Origin: an uncultured Chromatiaceae bacterium
Lineage (GTDB): Bacteria; Pseudomonadota; Gammaproteobacteria; Enterobacterales; Alteromonadaceae
Direction of reading: 5' to 3'
DNA: 6,002 bases
Assembly (NCBI GenBank): GCA_946482615.1
Contig: CAMLSF010000206.1
Span: 1 to 6,002, forward strand
Numbering within the stretch: the stretch's first letter is position 1; each line of letters opens with the position of its first letter. The notes under the pieces were generated by a model that was given only the letters and a program-made list of their open reading frames with translations, had not been told where the DNA came from and did no database searches. Below are positions 1 through 6,002 of this stretch, in pieces. Both the position numbers and the translations under genes were made by a program.

Positions 1-54
1 GAGGTTGGTGCAGTGGCGCTGGCCCGACAGCTTTTTATGGAGAACTCCCTATGA
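1..54 (+). CDS. 3' end of an upstream gene, possibly N-acetylglucosamine kinase (partial)
   Basis: The first frame is open from the window edge to a TGA at 52-54 and encodes 17 residues ending in FMENSL. The stretch GAVALARQ resembles the Gly-Ala-x-x-Leu-Ala segment often found near the C-terminus of sugar kinases of the ROK and BadF/BadG type. The stop overlaps the start of the deaminase gene by four bases (ATGA), the same junction used by the next two gene pairs, so this is very likely the preceding gene of the same operon. In Alteromonadales nag clusters a GlcNAc kinase commonly sits here, which is why a kinase is proposed. Seventeen residues are too few to prove the family, so no symbol is given. 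That a coding sequence ends here is fairly secure; its identity is inference. Confidence 0.6.
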   Translation, partial: EVGAVALARQLFMENSL

Positions 55-1049
55 CCCTGATGCGCCAAGAGGCAAAAGAAAGCGGACAACGGATTGAACA
101 ACAAAACTTGCGTAACAAGGTTTTGTACCAACAATTGGCGGAAAAAATCAGAGCCTTTGACCCGGCTTTTGTTTATATGGTCGGCCGTGGTACTTCCGAT
201 CATGCCGGTGTTTTTGCCCGCTACCTGATTGAGGTGGAATTAGGCCTGGTCGTGGCTGCTGCTGCACCTTCGGTCGCCAGTTTATTCTCAAGGCAGCTTA
301 AGCTAAACAAAGCTTTGGTACTGCTGATTTCGCAATCAGGCCGTAGCGAAGATTTGTTAGCGCAGGGCAGAGCGGCGAAACAAAGTGGTGCTTTGGTGGT
401 GGCTTTGGTGAATGACATCAACTCTCCTCTGGCTGCGTTGGCCGATTATGCGATACCTCTGTTGGCCGGGCCGGAAAAAGCAGTAGCGGCGACCAAAAGT
501 TATCTTTGTACTTTGTCTGCTTTGCTGCAACTGGTCGCGCACTGGAAGCAGGACGAAGAACTGCTGGAGGCCTTAGAGAGCTTGCCTGCAGCGTTAAACT
601 CAGTGACAGAACAACCCGCTGTGTTGCATGCCACAGACTTTAAAACACTACGTCATTGTGTGGTATTGGGCCGGGCTTTTGGTTATGCCATCTGCAGAGA
701 AATAGCGCTGAAAATTAAAGAGGTTTGTGGTATTCAGGCCGAAGCCTTCAGCAGTGCTGAGTTTTTACATGGCCCAATTTCGTTATTAAACCAGCCGTTA
801 ACCCTATTGAATGTAGAGCTGAATGATAAAAGCAGCGAAGCGCATCAGGCGCAAATTGCCGAAGTGAAAAAACGCGGTGGTGAGGTTCTGACTCTGGCTT
901 TAGATGCAGGGCAACTCAGCGTTCACCCCAGATTACAACCTTTACTGCTGATGCAACGCTTTTATCTGGATATTGAAGCTGTGGCTCTGGCGCTTGGCCT
1001 TAATCCGGATGCGCCTGTTGGCCTGAATAAAGTGACCAGTACCTTATGA
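51..1049 (+). CDS. nagB-II: Glucosamine-6-phosphate deaminase, SIS family (NagB-II)
   Basis: This cytoplasmic enzyme converts glucosamine-6-phosphate to fructose-6-phosphate and ammonia, the last step of GlcNAc catabolism. It has 332 residues with two SIS (sugar isomerase) domains, about 30-165 and 195-320. Visible motifs are GRGTSDHAG (45-53), SQSGRSEDLL (94-103), AGPEKAVAATKSY (139-151) and AEAFSSAEFLHGP (230-242). By alignment to the GlmS isomerase domain, E224, H240 and K327 match the catalytic Glu488, His504 and Lys603. There is no N-terminal glutaminase domain, which excludes GlmS itself and fits a deaminase. The protein is unrelated to classical E. coli NagB. The start at 51 is supported by GGAG at 39-42 with 8-nt spacing and by the ATGA overlap with the gene before. 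The next ATG, at 60, is less well placed. The gene overlaps nagA by four bases. Family assignment is strong; deaminase specificity rests on the nagA/nagP context and the absent glutaminase domain. Confidence 0.93.
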   Translation: MTLMRQEAKESGQRIEQQNLRNKVLYQQLAEKIRAFDPAFVYMVGRGTSDHAGVFARYLIEVELGLVVAAAAPSVASLFSRQLKLNKALVLLISQSGRSEDLLAQGRAAKQSGALVVALVNDINSPLAALADYAIPLLAGPEKAVAATKSYLCTLSALLQLVAHWKQDEELLEALESLPAALNSVTEQPAVLHATDFKTLRHCVVLGRAFGYAICREIALKIKEVCGIQAEAFSSAEFLHGPISLLNQPLTLLNVELNDKSSEAHQAQIAEVKKRGGEVLTLALDAGQLSVHPRLQPLLLMQRFYLDIEAVALALGLNPDAPVGLNKVTSTL

Positions 1050-2188
1050 ACAGCCTCTATGTTTCGCATTGTTTTGACGGCAAAACCCTGCTTAAGGATG
1101 TGCGGCTGGACTGGCAACAGGACCGCATCATTTCGCTGCAAGCCGGTGTAAAACCACAGCTTCAGCCGCAGCTGCAAGGCCTGCTTTGCCCGGGTTTTAT
1201 TGATATTCAGGTCAATGGCGGCGGTGGGGTTTTATTTAATCAGTTGCCTGATGTCAAAGCACTTAACAGCATCAGCAAAGCCCATCTGCAATTTGGCACG
1301 ACCGGCATGTTGCCGACAGTGATCACCGACAGTCTGGAGGTGATGCAACGGGCTGCCGATGCTGTGGCTGAACTATTGCCACAGCCTTTGCATACAGTGC
1401 TGGGGATCCATTTTGAAGGTCCACATTTGTCTGTGGCGCGCCGGGGTATTCATCCGGCTGAGCAAATACGGCCTTTGTCGGATAAAGAAATGCAGCTGCT
1501 GTGCCGCAAAGACATAGGCAAAGTGATGCTGACCTTAGCGCCTGAAACTGTGCCTGTTGCACAAATTCGTGAACTGGTGGCAGCAGGTGTGCTAGTGAGT
1601 CTGGGGCATTCGGCGGCAACGGCGGAACAAGCTCTGGCCGCTATTGACGCCGGAGCCTGTTGTTTTACTCATTTATTTAATGCGATGTCGCCTTTGACCA
1701 GCCGCGAACCCGGTATGGTGGGCGCAGCTTTAGCCAGCCCTCAGGTGTACTGTGGTTTAATTCTGGACCACCTGCATGTGCATCCATTGTCGGCCCGTAT
1801 TGCCGCTTTGTGCAAAGGTGAAGACAAACTCATTCTGGTGACAGATGCGATGGCGCATACCGGCAGTGATCTGCAGGTTTTGCCTTATCTGCAGACAGAG
1901 ATCCGGCGCGACGCTTTGAAACTGACCTTGCCTGATGGCACGCTGGCGGGTTCGGCCCTTGATATGAATACCGCCTTACAGCATTTTTGTCAGGATCTGG
2001 CTTTGCCTCTGACCGCGGGTTTAAAGGCGTTAAGCACTAATCCGGCGGCTTTGATTGGGTTGGATGATATGGGGCAACTTCACAGCGGCGCTATGGCGAA
2101 TATGCTGCTGTTAGACCATAACCTGAAGCTGCAGCGCTGCTGGTTACAAGGTGTGGAACAACAGAAGAATAACAAGGAAATTTTATGA
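1046..2188 (+). CDS. nagA: N-acetylglucosamine-6-phosphate deacetylase
   Basis: NagA hydrolyses GlcNAc-6-phosphate to glucosamine-6-phosphate and acetate in the cytoplasm, feeding the deaminase encoded just upstream. The 380 residues match the usual length (E. coli about 382). It is an amidohydrolase-superfamily TIM barrel. CPGFIDIQVNG (48-58) carries Gln55-x-Asn57 where many relatives have His-x-His, as in the single-metal E. coli type. Metal ligands are E124 (in HFEGPH), H188 (in LGHSAAT) and H209 (in THLFNAMS). D267 in TDAMAHTG is the catalytic aspartate, and the substrate-site histidines of DHLHVH lie at 241-246. The start ATG overlaps the nagB-II stop (ATGA), and the N-terminus has the normal short beta-sandwich opening. 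No good Shine-Dalgarno sequence precedes it, so translation probably depends on reinitiation after nagB-II. The stop overlaps nagP in the same way. No truncation or missing key residue is seen. Confidence 0.96.
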   Translation: MNSLYVSHCFDGKTLLKDVRLDWQQDRIISLQAGVKPQLQPQLQGLLCPGFIDIQVNGGGGVLFNQLPDVKALNSISKAHLQFGTTGMLPTVITDSLEVMQRAADAVAELLPQPLHTVLGIHFEGPHLSVARRGIHPAEQIRPLSDKEMQLLCRKDIGKVMLTLAPETVPVAQIRELVAAGVLVSLGHSAATAEQALAAIDAGACCFTHLFNAMSPLTSREPGMVGAALASPQVYCGLILDHLHVHPLSARIAALCKGEDKLILVTDAMAHTGSDLQVLPYLQTEIRRDALKLTLPDGTLAGSALDMNTALQHFCQDLALPLTAGLKALSTNPAALIGLDDMGQLHSGAMANMLLLDHNLKLQRCWLQGVEQQKNNKEIL

Positions 2189-3498
2189 CTAAGGTGACTC
2201 AGAACTTAGCTGGCAACAGCCTGCAGCCGATCATTATTATCGGTGTGTTGTTTTTTATGTTTGGTTTTATTACCTGGCTTAATGGCGCTTTAATTCCGTT
2301 TTTGCAGCTGGTCTGCCAGTTGAGCGAATTTCAGGCGCTGCTTATTGCCTTTAGTTTTTATATCGCTTATGTGGTGATGGCGTTGCCTATGGCTCGTGTA
2401 CTGGCCTGGTCGGGTTATAAAAACGCCATGTCCATCGGCTTAGGCCTGATTGCTTTGGGCTGCGCCTTGTTTATTCCGGCGGCCTACAGCCAGCAGTTTG
2501 CGGTGTTTTTACTGGCGCAGTTTGTGGTGGGCTCGGGTTTAACCTTGCTGCAAACCGCGTCAAACCCTTATTTAGTGCGGGTAGGGCCTGAACATTCTGC
2601 TGCAGCCCGAATCTCGCTGATGGGCATTTTAAATAAAGGCGCAGGGGTAGTAGCGCCTTTGGTGTTCACCTGGCTGGTGTTGCAGGATTTAGGTCATATC
2701 AGCGCTGATAGTCTGGCGCTTTTAACTGAGGCCGAGCGACAGCAGCAATTAACGCTGTTAGCCTCACAGCTGATGGCACCTTATGCCGGTATTGCCGTGG
2801 CAATTTTGCTGCTGGCGGTCGGGCTGCGTTTTTCAGCTTTGCCGGATTTACCGTCTGAAGAAGCGCCTGTCAGCAGCGATGGCCGCGAAAGCTCCATCTG
2901 GCAACACCGCCATCTGGTGTTGGGAGTGATCACCTTATTTTGTTATGTCGGAGTGGAAGTGATAGCAGGCGATACCATAGGTTTGTTAGGTTCTGCACTG
3001 AATGTACCGGGTGCGACCACTTTAGCTTCGTACACTATGGCCTTTATGGTGCTGGGTTATAGCTTAGGTTTGTTGTTGGTGCCTAAGGTGGTGTCACAGC
3101 GCCAGGCTCTGGCTTTATCTGCCGGATTAGGTTTGGTGTTGTCGGCGGCAATTTTAGTTTCAGAGCCGGGCAGTACAGTCATCTCTGCGCTGTTGTGGGG
3201 CTGGGCCGGACTGCCGTTATTACCCGATCCTGTCAGTCTGGTGGCTTTGTTGGGGCTGGCCAATGCCTTGGTCTGGCCTGCGGTCTGGCCTCTGGCTTTA
3301 GCAGGTTTAGGTTCGCTGACCCCTAAAGCTTCGGCCCTGCTGATTATGGGCATAGCAGGCGGGGCTTTATTGCCGCTGCTTTATGGTGCTTTGTCGCAGC
3401 AGCTGGGGGCTGTTGCGGCTTATATAGTGTTAGTGCCTTGTTATGCCATGATCCTGTATTACGCCTTGTCGGGCTGTCAGGTGAAATCCGGCACCTGA
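2185..3498 (+). CDS. nagP: N-acetylglucosamine permease, MFS FucP/GluP family
   Basis: This inner-membrane transporter of 437 residues probably imports GlcNAc by proton or sodium symport. It takes the place of the PTS transporter used by enterics, and so needs a separate kinase. The sequence is hydrophobic throughout, with about twelve membrane segments and a polar central loop near 217-241 dividing two six-helix halves. Family landmarks are FGFITWLNGALIPF (26-39), QTASNPYL (123-130), FCYVGVEVIAGDTIG (252-266), NALVWPAVWPLALAGLG (360-376) and IMGIAGGALLPLLYG (387-401); the last two resemble known NagP proteins more than fucose or glucose permeases. The start is set by AAGGA at 2174-2178, 6 nt upstream, and by the ATGA overlap with nagA. 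It is the last gene of the operon, followed at once by a terminator-like hairpin. The family is certain; GlcNAc as substrate is inferred from operon context and similarity. Confidence 0.92.
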   Translation: MTKVTQNLAGNSLQPIIIIGVLFFMFGFITWLNGALIPFLQLVCQLSEFQALLIAFSFYIAYVVMALPMARVLAWSGYKNAMSIGLGLIALGCALFIPAAYSQQFAVFLLAQFVVGSGLTLLQTASNPYLVRVGPEHSAAARISLMGILNKGAGVVAPLVFTWLVLQDLGHISADSLALLTEAERQQQLTLLASQLMAPYAGIAVAILLLAVGLRFSALPDLPSEEAPVSSDGRESSIWQHRHLVLGVITLFCYVGVEVIAGDTIGLLGSALNVPGATTLASYTMAFMVLGYSLGLLLVPKVVSQRQALALSAGLGLVLSAAILVSEPGSTVISALLWGWAGLPLLPDPVSLVALLGLANALVWPAVWPLALAGLGSLTPKASALLIMGIAGGALLPLLYGALSQQLGAVAAYIVLVPCYAMILYYALSGCQVKSGT

Positions 3499-3504
3499 TC
3501 AGTC

Positions 3505-3541
3505 AAAGGGCATGGCTAATGTTGAGCTCTGATGCCCTTTT
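3505..3541 (+). terminator. Probable rho-independent terminator after nagP
   Basis: AAAGGGCAT at 3505-3513 pairs perfectly with ATGCCCTTT at 3532-3540, a 9-bp stem starting six bases after the nagP stop, with TTTT at 3538-3541. The 18-nt loop could itself fold a small GCT/AGC helix (3515-3517 with 3525-3527). The loop is longer and the T-run shorter than ideal, so strength is uncertain. Its position at the end of the operon supports the call. Confidence 0.7.
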
Positions 3542-3588
3542 CCCCGGATAAGTAAAAGAAACTACTGCTCTCTGTCATTGGCTGACGT

Positions 3589-3594
3589 TATACT
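3589..3594 (+). promoter_or_regulatory. Possible sigma-70 -10 box (TATACT) upstream of cheV
   Basis: TATACT differs from the TATAAT consensus at one position and lies about 72 bases before the cheV start, downstream of the nag terminator. This is where an independent cheV promoter would be expected. No convincing -35 hexamer sits 16-18 bases upstream (the region reads close to TGCTCT), and there is no extended -10 TG. If it is used, an activator may be needed. A sigma-28 match (TAAA at 3553 followed by a GCCGATAA-like box) is not convincing. Confidence 0.35.
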
Positions 3595-3654
3595 AGCCCC
3601 AGATCATGAACAAGCTGTTAGGCCTTCTCTGAGGTACTGGTAGTGTGAAGTCGC

Positions 3655-3659
3655 AGGAG
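3655..3659 (+). promoter_or_regulatory. Ribosome binding site of cheV (AGGAG)
   Basis: AGGAG lies 6 nt before the ATG at 3666. This is a strong Shine-Dalgarno match with good spacing and it fixes the cheV start. Confidence 0.8.
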
Positions 3660-3665
3660 TGAGAA

Positions 3666-4607
3666 ATGACCTCGGTATTAAGTTCAGTTGACCAAAGAAC
3701 CAATCTGGTGGGACAAAACCGGCTGGAATTGTTGTTATTCAGGCTGCAGGGCCCGCAGTTTTTTGGCATCAATGTCTTTAAAGTGCGGGAGGTTTTACCT
3801 TGTCCTGCGCTTAATCTGTTGCCAGGGGCCCATAGCCATGTGCGGGGTGTTGCTCATGTCCGCGGCGAACCTATCACAGTGATTGATTTAAGTGCGGCCA
3901 CAGGAGGAAAACCTCTGGCGGAAACGAAAAACGCTTTTATTCTGGTCACCGAATACAATCGCCATGTGCAGGCTTTTTTAGTGGCTAATGTGGAGCGGAT
4001 CGTCAATGTGAACTGGTCCGAAATGTTGCCGCCGCCAGCCGGTGTGGGGCGCAGTCATTACATGACGGCTGTGACCCGCATTGAAGGCCGGATGGTGCAG
4101 GTGGTGGATGTCGAAAAAGTATTCAGCGAAATTTCGCCTATGCAGGAAGAGATCAGCGAATCCATTATCCAGGCGACTCAGCAGATCAACCTAAAAGACA
4201 TCACAGTGCTGGTGGCTGATGATTCAGCCGTAGCGCGTAATCAGGTACGCCGCGCTCTGGAATCCATGGGGGTAAAAGTTGAGCTGGTGAATGATGGAAA
4301 ACAGGCACTGCAATGGCTGGTAAACAAAGCAGAACAAACAGGGGATGTCTCTGCTGAGGTCCCACTGCTGATTTCGGATATCGAAATGCCGGAGATGGAT
4401 GGGTACACCCTGACCGCTGAAGTGCGGCAAAACGATAAACTGAAAAACATTCATGTGATTTTGCACTCCTCGTTAAGTGGAGTCTTTAATGAAGTGATGA
4501 TCAAAAAAGTAGGGGCTGATCAGTTTATTGCCAAGTTCCATCCGGATGAACTGGCCCGCGCTGTGCAGCAATGGCTGCAGCCTCAGCAAGAGCAGCAGGC
4601 AGGCTAA
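3666..4607 (+). CDS. cheV: Chemotaxis coupling protein CheV (CheW domain plus receiver domain)
   Basis: CheV couples chemoreceptors to the CheA kinase, and phosphorylation of its receiver domain is thought to tune adaptation. It is a cytoplasmic protein acting at receptor arrays. The 313 residues are normal for the family. The N-terminal CheW-like domain (about 18-156) includes FGINVFKVREVL (33-44) and HVRGEPITVIDL (64-75). After a short linker, the receiver domain (about 178-305) has the acidic pair D185/D186 in VADDSAVARNQ, the phosphoacceptor D238 in ISDIEMPEMDG, the switch serine S268 in LHSSLSG and the conserved lysine K290 in AKF. All residues needed for phosphorylation are present; the usual Lys-Pro is Lys-Phe, as in other CheV proteins as far as I recall. 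The C-terminus is Gln-rich. The gene stands alone between two terminators, with no other che gene in the window, so it is probably transcribed separately. An ordinary single CheW or CheY is excluded by the fusion. Confidence 0.95.
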   Translation: MTSVLSSVDQRTNLVGQNRLELLLFRLQGPQFFGINVFKVREVLPCPALNLLPGAHSHVRGVAHVRGEPITVIDLSAATGGKPLAETKNAFILVTEYNRHVQAFLVANVERIVNVNWSEMLPPPAGVGRSHYMTAVTRIEGRMVQVVDVEKVFSEISPMQEEISESIIQATQQINLKDITVLVADDSAVARNQVRRALESMGVKVELVNDGKQALQWLVNKAEQTGDVSAEVPLLISDIEMPEMDGYTLTAEVRQNDKLKNIHVILHSSLSGVFNEVMIKKVGADQFIAKFHPDELARAVQQWLQPQQEQQAG

Positions 4608-4615
4608 TCAGCCTG
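4600..4615 (+). repeat. Short perfect inverted repeat across the cheV stop codon
   Basis: CAGGCT (4600-4605) and AGCCTG (4610-4615) form a perfect 6-bp stem with a 4-nt loop, AATC. The TAA stop of cheV (4605-4607) lies within the hairpin. No T-run follows, so it is not a terminator by itself. The real terminator lies about 40 bases downstream. It may protect the mRNA 3' end or be chance. Confidence 0.4.
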
Positions 4616-4654
4616 ACTCCAGCCTTTATTCTGAGGTGACAACCAGGTAACAAG

Positions 4655-4681
4655 AAACGGGCCAAACAAAGCCCGTTTTTT
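4655..4681 (+). terminator. Rho-independent terminator after cheV
   Basis: AAACGGGC at 4655-4662 pairs with GCCCGTTT at 4671-4678 around an 8-nt loop (CAAACAAA), and T-run 4676-4681 follows. The GC core and the six T make this a strong candidate. It sits between cheV and the convergent amidohydrolase gene. Read on the other strand, the stem is followed by TTTCTTG, so weak two-way activity is possible. Confidence 0.88.
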
Positions 4682-4703
4682 GTTGTGCAAAACGCTAAAA
4701 CAG

Positions 4704-6002
4704 TTAATGCAGGTGACGATGACCTTTGCTGGTTTTGCCACCGCCCTGGCCTGCTTCGGTATCAAAGTCGCGGATTTTCACTTTGTTTTTAACAAAAGGC
4801 GCCACGCCAAGTTGTTGATATAAATCAGCGGGCACCATAGCTTTGCCCTGAGTGATCACCAACGCCAGCTTGCGGATATCGGCAATGTGTTGTGTCGGGT
4901 CGCCGTCTACCAGCAGCAAATCGGCATCAAAGCCCACTTTAATCTGGCCTTTGTGTTGTTCCACTTTACTGTAACGGGCGCCGTTTAACGTCGCCACCTG
5001 CAAAGCTTCAGCAGGAGTCAGGCCAGCTTTAACCAACAGCTCCAGCTCACCTTGTAAGGTAAAACCGGCCAGCTCGTCTGTGCCTGCAACCACAGGAATG
5101 CCGGCTTTGTACATCAAACCAACAAATTCCACCATCTTGGCGTAGGATTTGGCGTAACGCGCCGCTGTGGCTTCATCCGGTATATCCAGCTCAGCCCGGG
5201 CGTATGCTCGCTGAATATCAGGCGGCAAATGTGTGACTATGGCGCGCCATGGCTCACCCACTGTGCCATCGGTTTTTTTCAGGAAATCAAAAGTCGCCAG
5301 CGTAGGGTCTACTGTCACGTTATGAGTTTTTAACAGGCGGATAAAATCCTGTACTGCTTTGCCCTGTAAATCCAGATCAGCCACTTGTTTGGCTGGCAGG
5401 TAAAACCTGTCTAAAGTGCGGGTGTCTGTGTCGGCTTTAACTAAAAAATTCAGCATCAACTGATTAATATGCTGAATTTCATCAAAACCTGCCTTTACGG
5501 CATCTTCAGCTTTTAAAAATGCCGGTACATGGCCACTGACCCTTAAGCCACGGCTATGGGCGTAGGCGACTGTGTCTTTGAGTATGTCTTTCGGGAAAGA
5601 GTTGTAAATTTTCAGCTGCGGATAACCATGAGCTGCATACCAGTCGATGGCATTTTTAGCTTCAGAGAGATCTTTAATCACAAAACCATTACGGGCTGAA
5701 AAGGCACTTTCCCCTTCGAGAAAACCTGTCGGCACTATGGTTGGAGCCAGCAGTTGGTCATGGTCGATTTCATCAATCATTTGCTGCAAAGTGGCGTTGT
5801 CATTGCCCATATCCCGTAATGTAGTGACACCAGCAGCTAAATGCAGCGGGCCTTCCCAACGCGACAAATGGCCGTGCATATCAAACAGGCCCGGCAACAC
5901 TATACGGTTGGCGGCATCAATTTCATGGGCAACCGGACTGTGTAGCGTTCCTGTCGGCACTATGCTGGTGATTTTGCCACGCAGCAGATAAATATCACTG
6001 GG
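4704..6002 (-). CDS. Metal-dependent amidohydrolase, substrate unknown (C-terminal part; 5' end beyond window)
   Basis: The minus-strand frame is open from the window edge (6002) to TAA at 4706-4704, giving 432 visible residues. It continues past GTG at 5960-5958, which is an internal valine codon (IVPTG), so the true start is outside. The visible part opens with the end of the beta-sandwich (IYLLRGKITSIV, then IVLPGLFDMHGHL) and runs through a TIM barrel. Expected metal ligands, numbered from the window edge, are H43 and H45 (HGH, 5868-5876), K131 (LKIYN, likely carboxylated lysine), H158 (VSGHVP), H178 (EIQHINQ) and D309 (AGTDELAG). KVGFDADLLLVDGDP then marks the return to the beta-sandwich. 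This set fits the imidazolonepropionase/prolidase-like subgroup, whose members cleave amide or peptide bonds in varied substrates. The last residues are Gly/Lys/His-rich, ending GHRHLH. It could be a standalone enzyme of about 450-650 residues or the end of a longer TolB-propeller fusion. Localisation is unknown because any signal peptide lies outside. Confidence 0.88.
   Translation of the reverse strand, partial: PSDIYLLRGKITSIVPTGTLHSPVAHEIDAANRIVLPGLFDMHGHLSRWEGPLHLAAGVTTLRDMGNDNATLQQMIDEIDHDQLLAPTIVPTGFLEGESAFSARNGFVIKDLSEAKNAIDWYAAHGYPQLKIYNSFPKDILKDTVAYAHSRGLRVSGHVPAFLKAEDAVKAGFDEIQHINQLMLNFLVKADTDTRTLDRFYLPAKQVADLDLQGKAVQDFIRLLKTHNVTVDPTLATFDFLKKTDGTVGEPWRAIVTHLPPDIQRAYARAELDIPDEATAARYAKSYAKMVEFVGLMYKAGIPVVAGTDELAGFTLQGELELLVKAGLTPAEALQVATLNGARYSKVEQHKGQIKVGFDADLLLVDGDPTQHIADIRKLALVITQGKAMVPADLYQQLGVAPFVKNKVKIRDFDTEAGQGGGKTSKGHRHLH

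Noticed and set aside
1323..1619. Minus-strand 98-codon open frame inside nagA
   Set aside because: It is antisense to catalytic motifs of nagA and shows no family features.
3057..3353. Minus-strand 98-codon open frame inside nagP
   Set aside because: It is antisense to a conserved transporter region and low in complexity, a shadow of nagP codon use.
3553..3579. Possible flagellar sigma-28 promoter for cheV
   Set aside because: TAAA is present but the sequence 15 bases later does not match GCCGATAA.
3579..3594. Possible sigma-54 promoter (TTGGC followed by TTATA)
   Set aside because: The -12 GC dinucleotide is missing and the spacing is wrong.
4224..4466. Two overlapping minus-strand open frames within cheV
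   Set aside because: Both are antisense to the receiver domain of cheV and resemble no protein family I know.
5958..5960. GTG as the start of the minus-strand amidohydrolase
   Set aside because: The same frame stays open to the window edge and the upstream residues (IYLLRGKITSIV) are normal amidohydrolase beta-sandwich sequence. The GTG is an internal valine codon.
5647..5991. Plus-strand 114-codon open frame
   Set aside because: It lies opposite the amidohydrolase coding frame, which has clear family motifs. Its translation is Ser/Arg-rich without recognisable domain features.

Overview
The window looks like ordinary chromosome from an aquatic gammaproteobacterium of the Alteromonadales type (Shewanella, Rheinheimera or Alishewanella-like). 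The reasons are gene content (a GlcNAc catabolic cluster with an SIS-type deaminase and a dedicated MFS permease instead of a PTS, plus a CheV coupling protein), intermediate base composition, and dense, mostly uninterrupted coding. The genus is inferred from gene style and was not measured.

Positions 1-3498 (+ strand) hold the distal part of an N-acetylglucosamine utilisation operon. It contains the last codons of an upstream gene (possibly the GlcNAc kinase), then nagB-II (glucosamine-6-phosphate deaminase, SIS family), nagA (GlcNAc-6-phosphate deacetylase) and nagP (GlcNAc permease of the FucP/GluP MFS family). All three junctions are 4-bp ATGA stop/start overlaps, so the genes are very probably co-transcribed and translationally coupled. 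The logic is import by NagP, phosphorylation by a kinase (upstream), deacetylation by NagA, then deamination/isomerisation to fructose-6-phosphate by NagB-II. A hairpin with a short T-run follows nagP and probably ends the transcript.

Positions 3499-3665 form an intergenic region with the terminator, a possible -10 box and a good ribosome binding site for the next gene. Positions 3666-4607 (+) encode a CheV-type chemotaxis protein (CheW domain fused to a receiver domain). Its own terminator, a strong GC stem followed by six T, lies at 4655-4681, between cheV and a convergent gene.

Positions 4704-6002 (- strand) carry the C-terminal 432 residues of a metal-dependent amidohydrolase (imidazolonepropionase/prolidase-like subgroup). 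Its 5' end lies beyond the right edge of the window. All expected metal ligands are visible; the substrate cannot be told from the sequence.

I found no RNA gene, insertion sequence, CRISPR array or phage material, and nothing that clearly amounts to a new system. The most useful observations are the fully overlapped nag cassette, the small hairpin across the cheV stop codon, and the substrate-unknown amidohydrolase with a His-rich tail.
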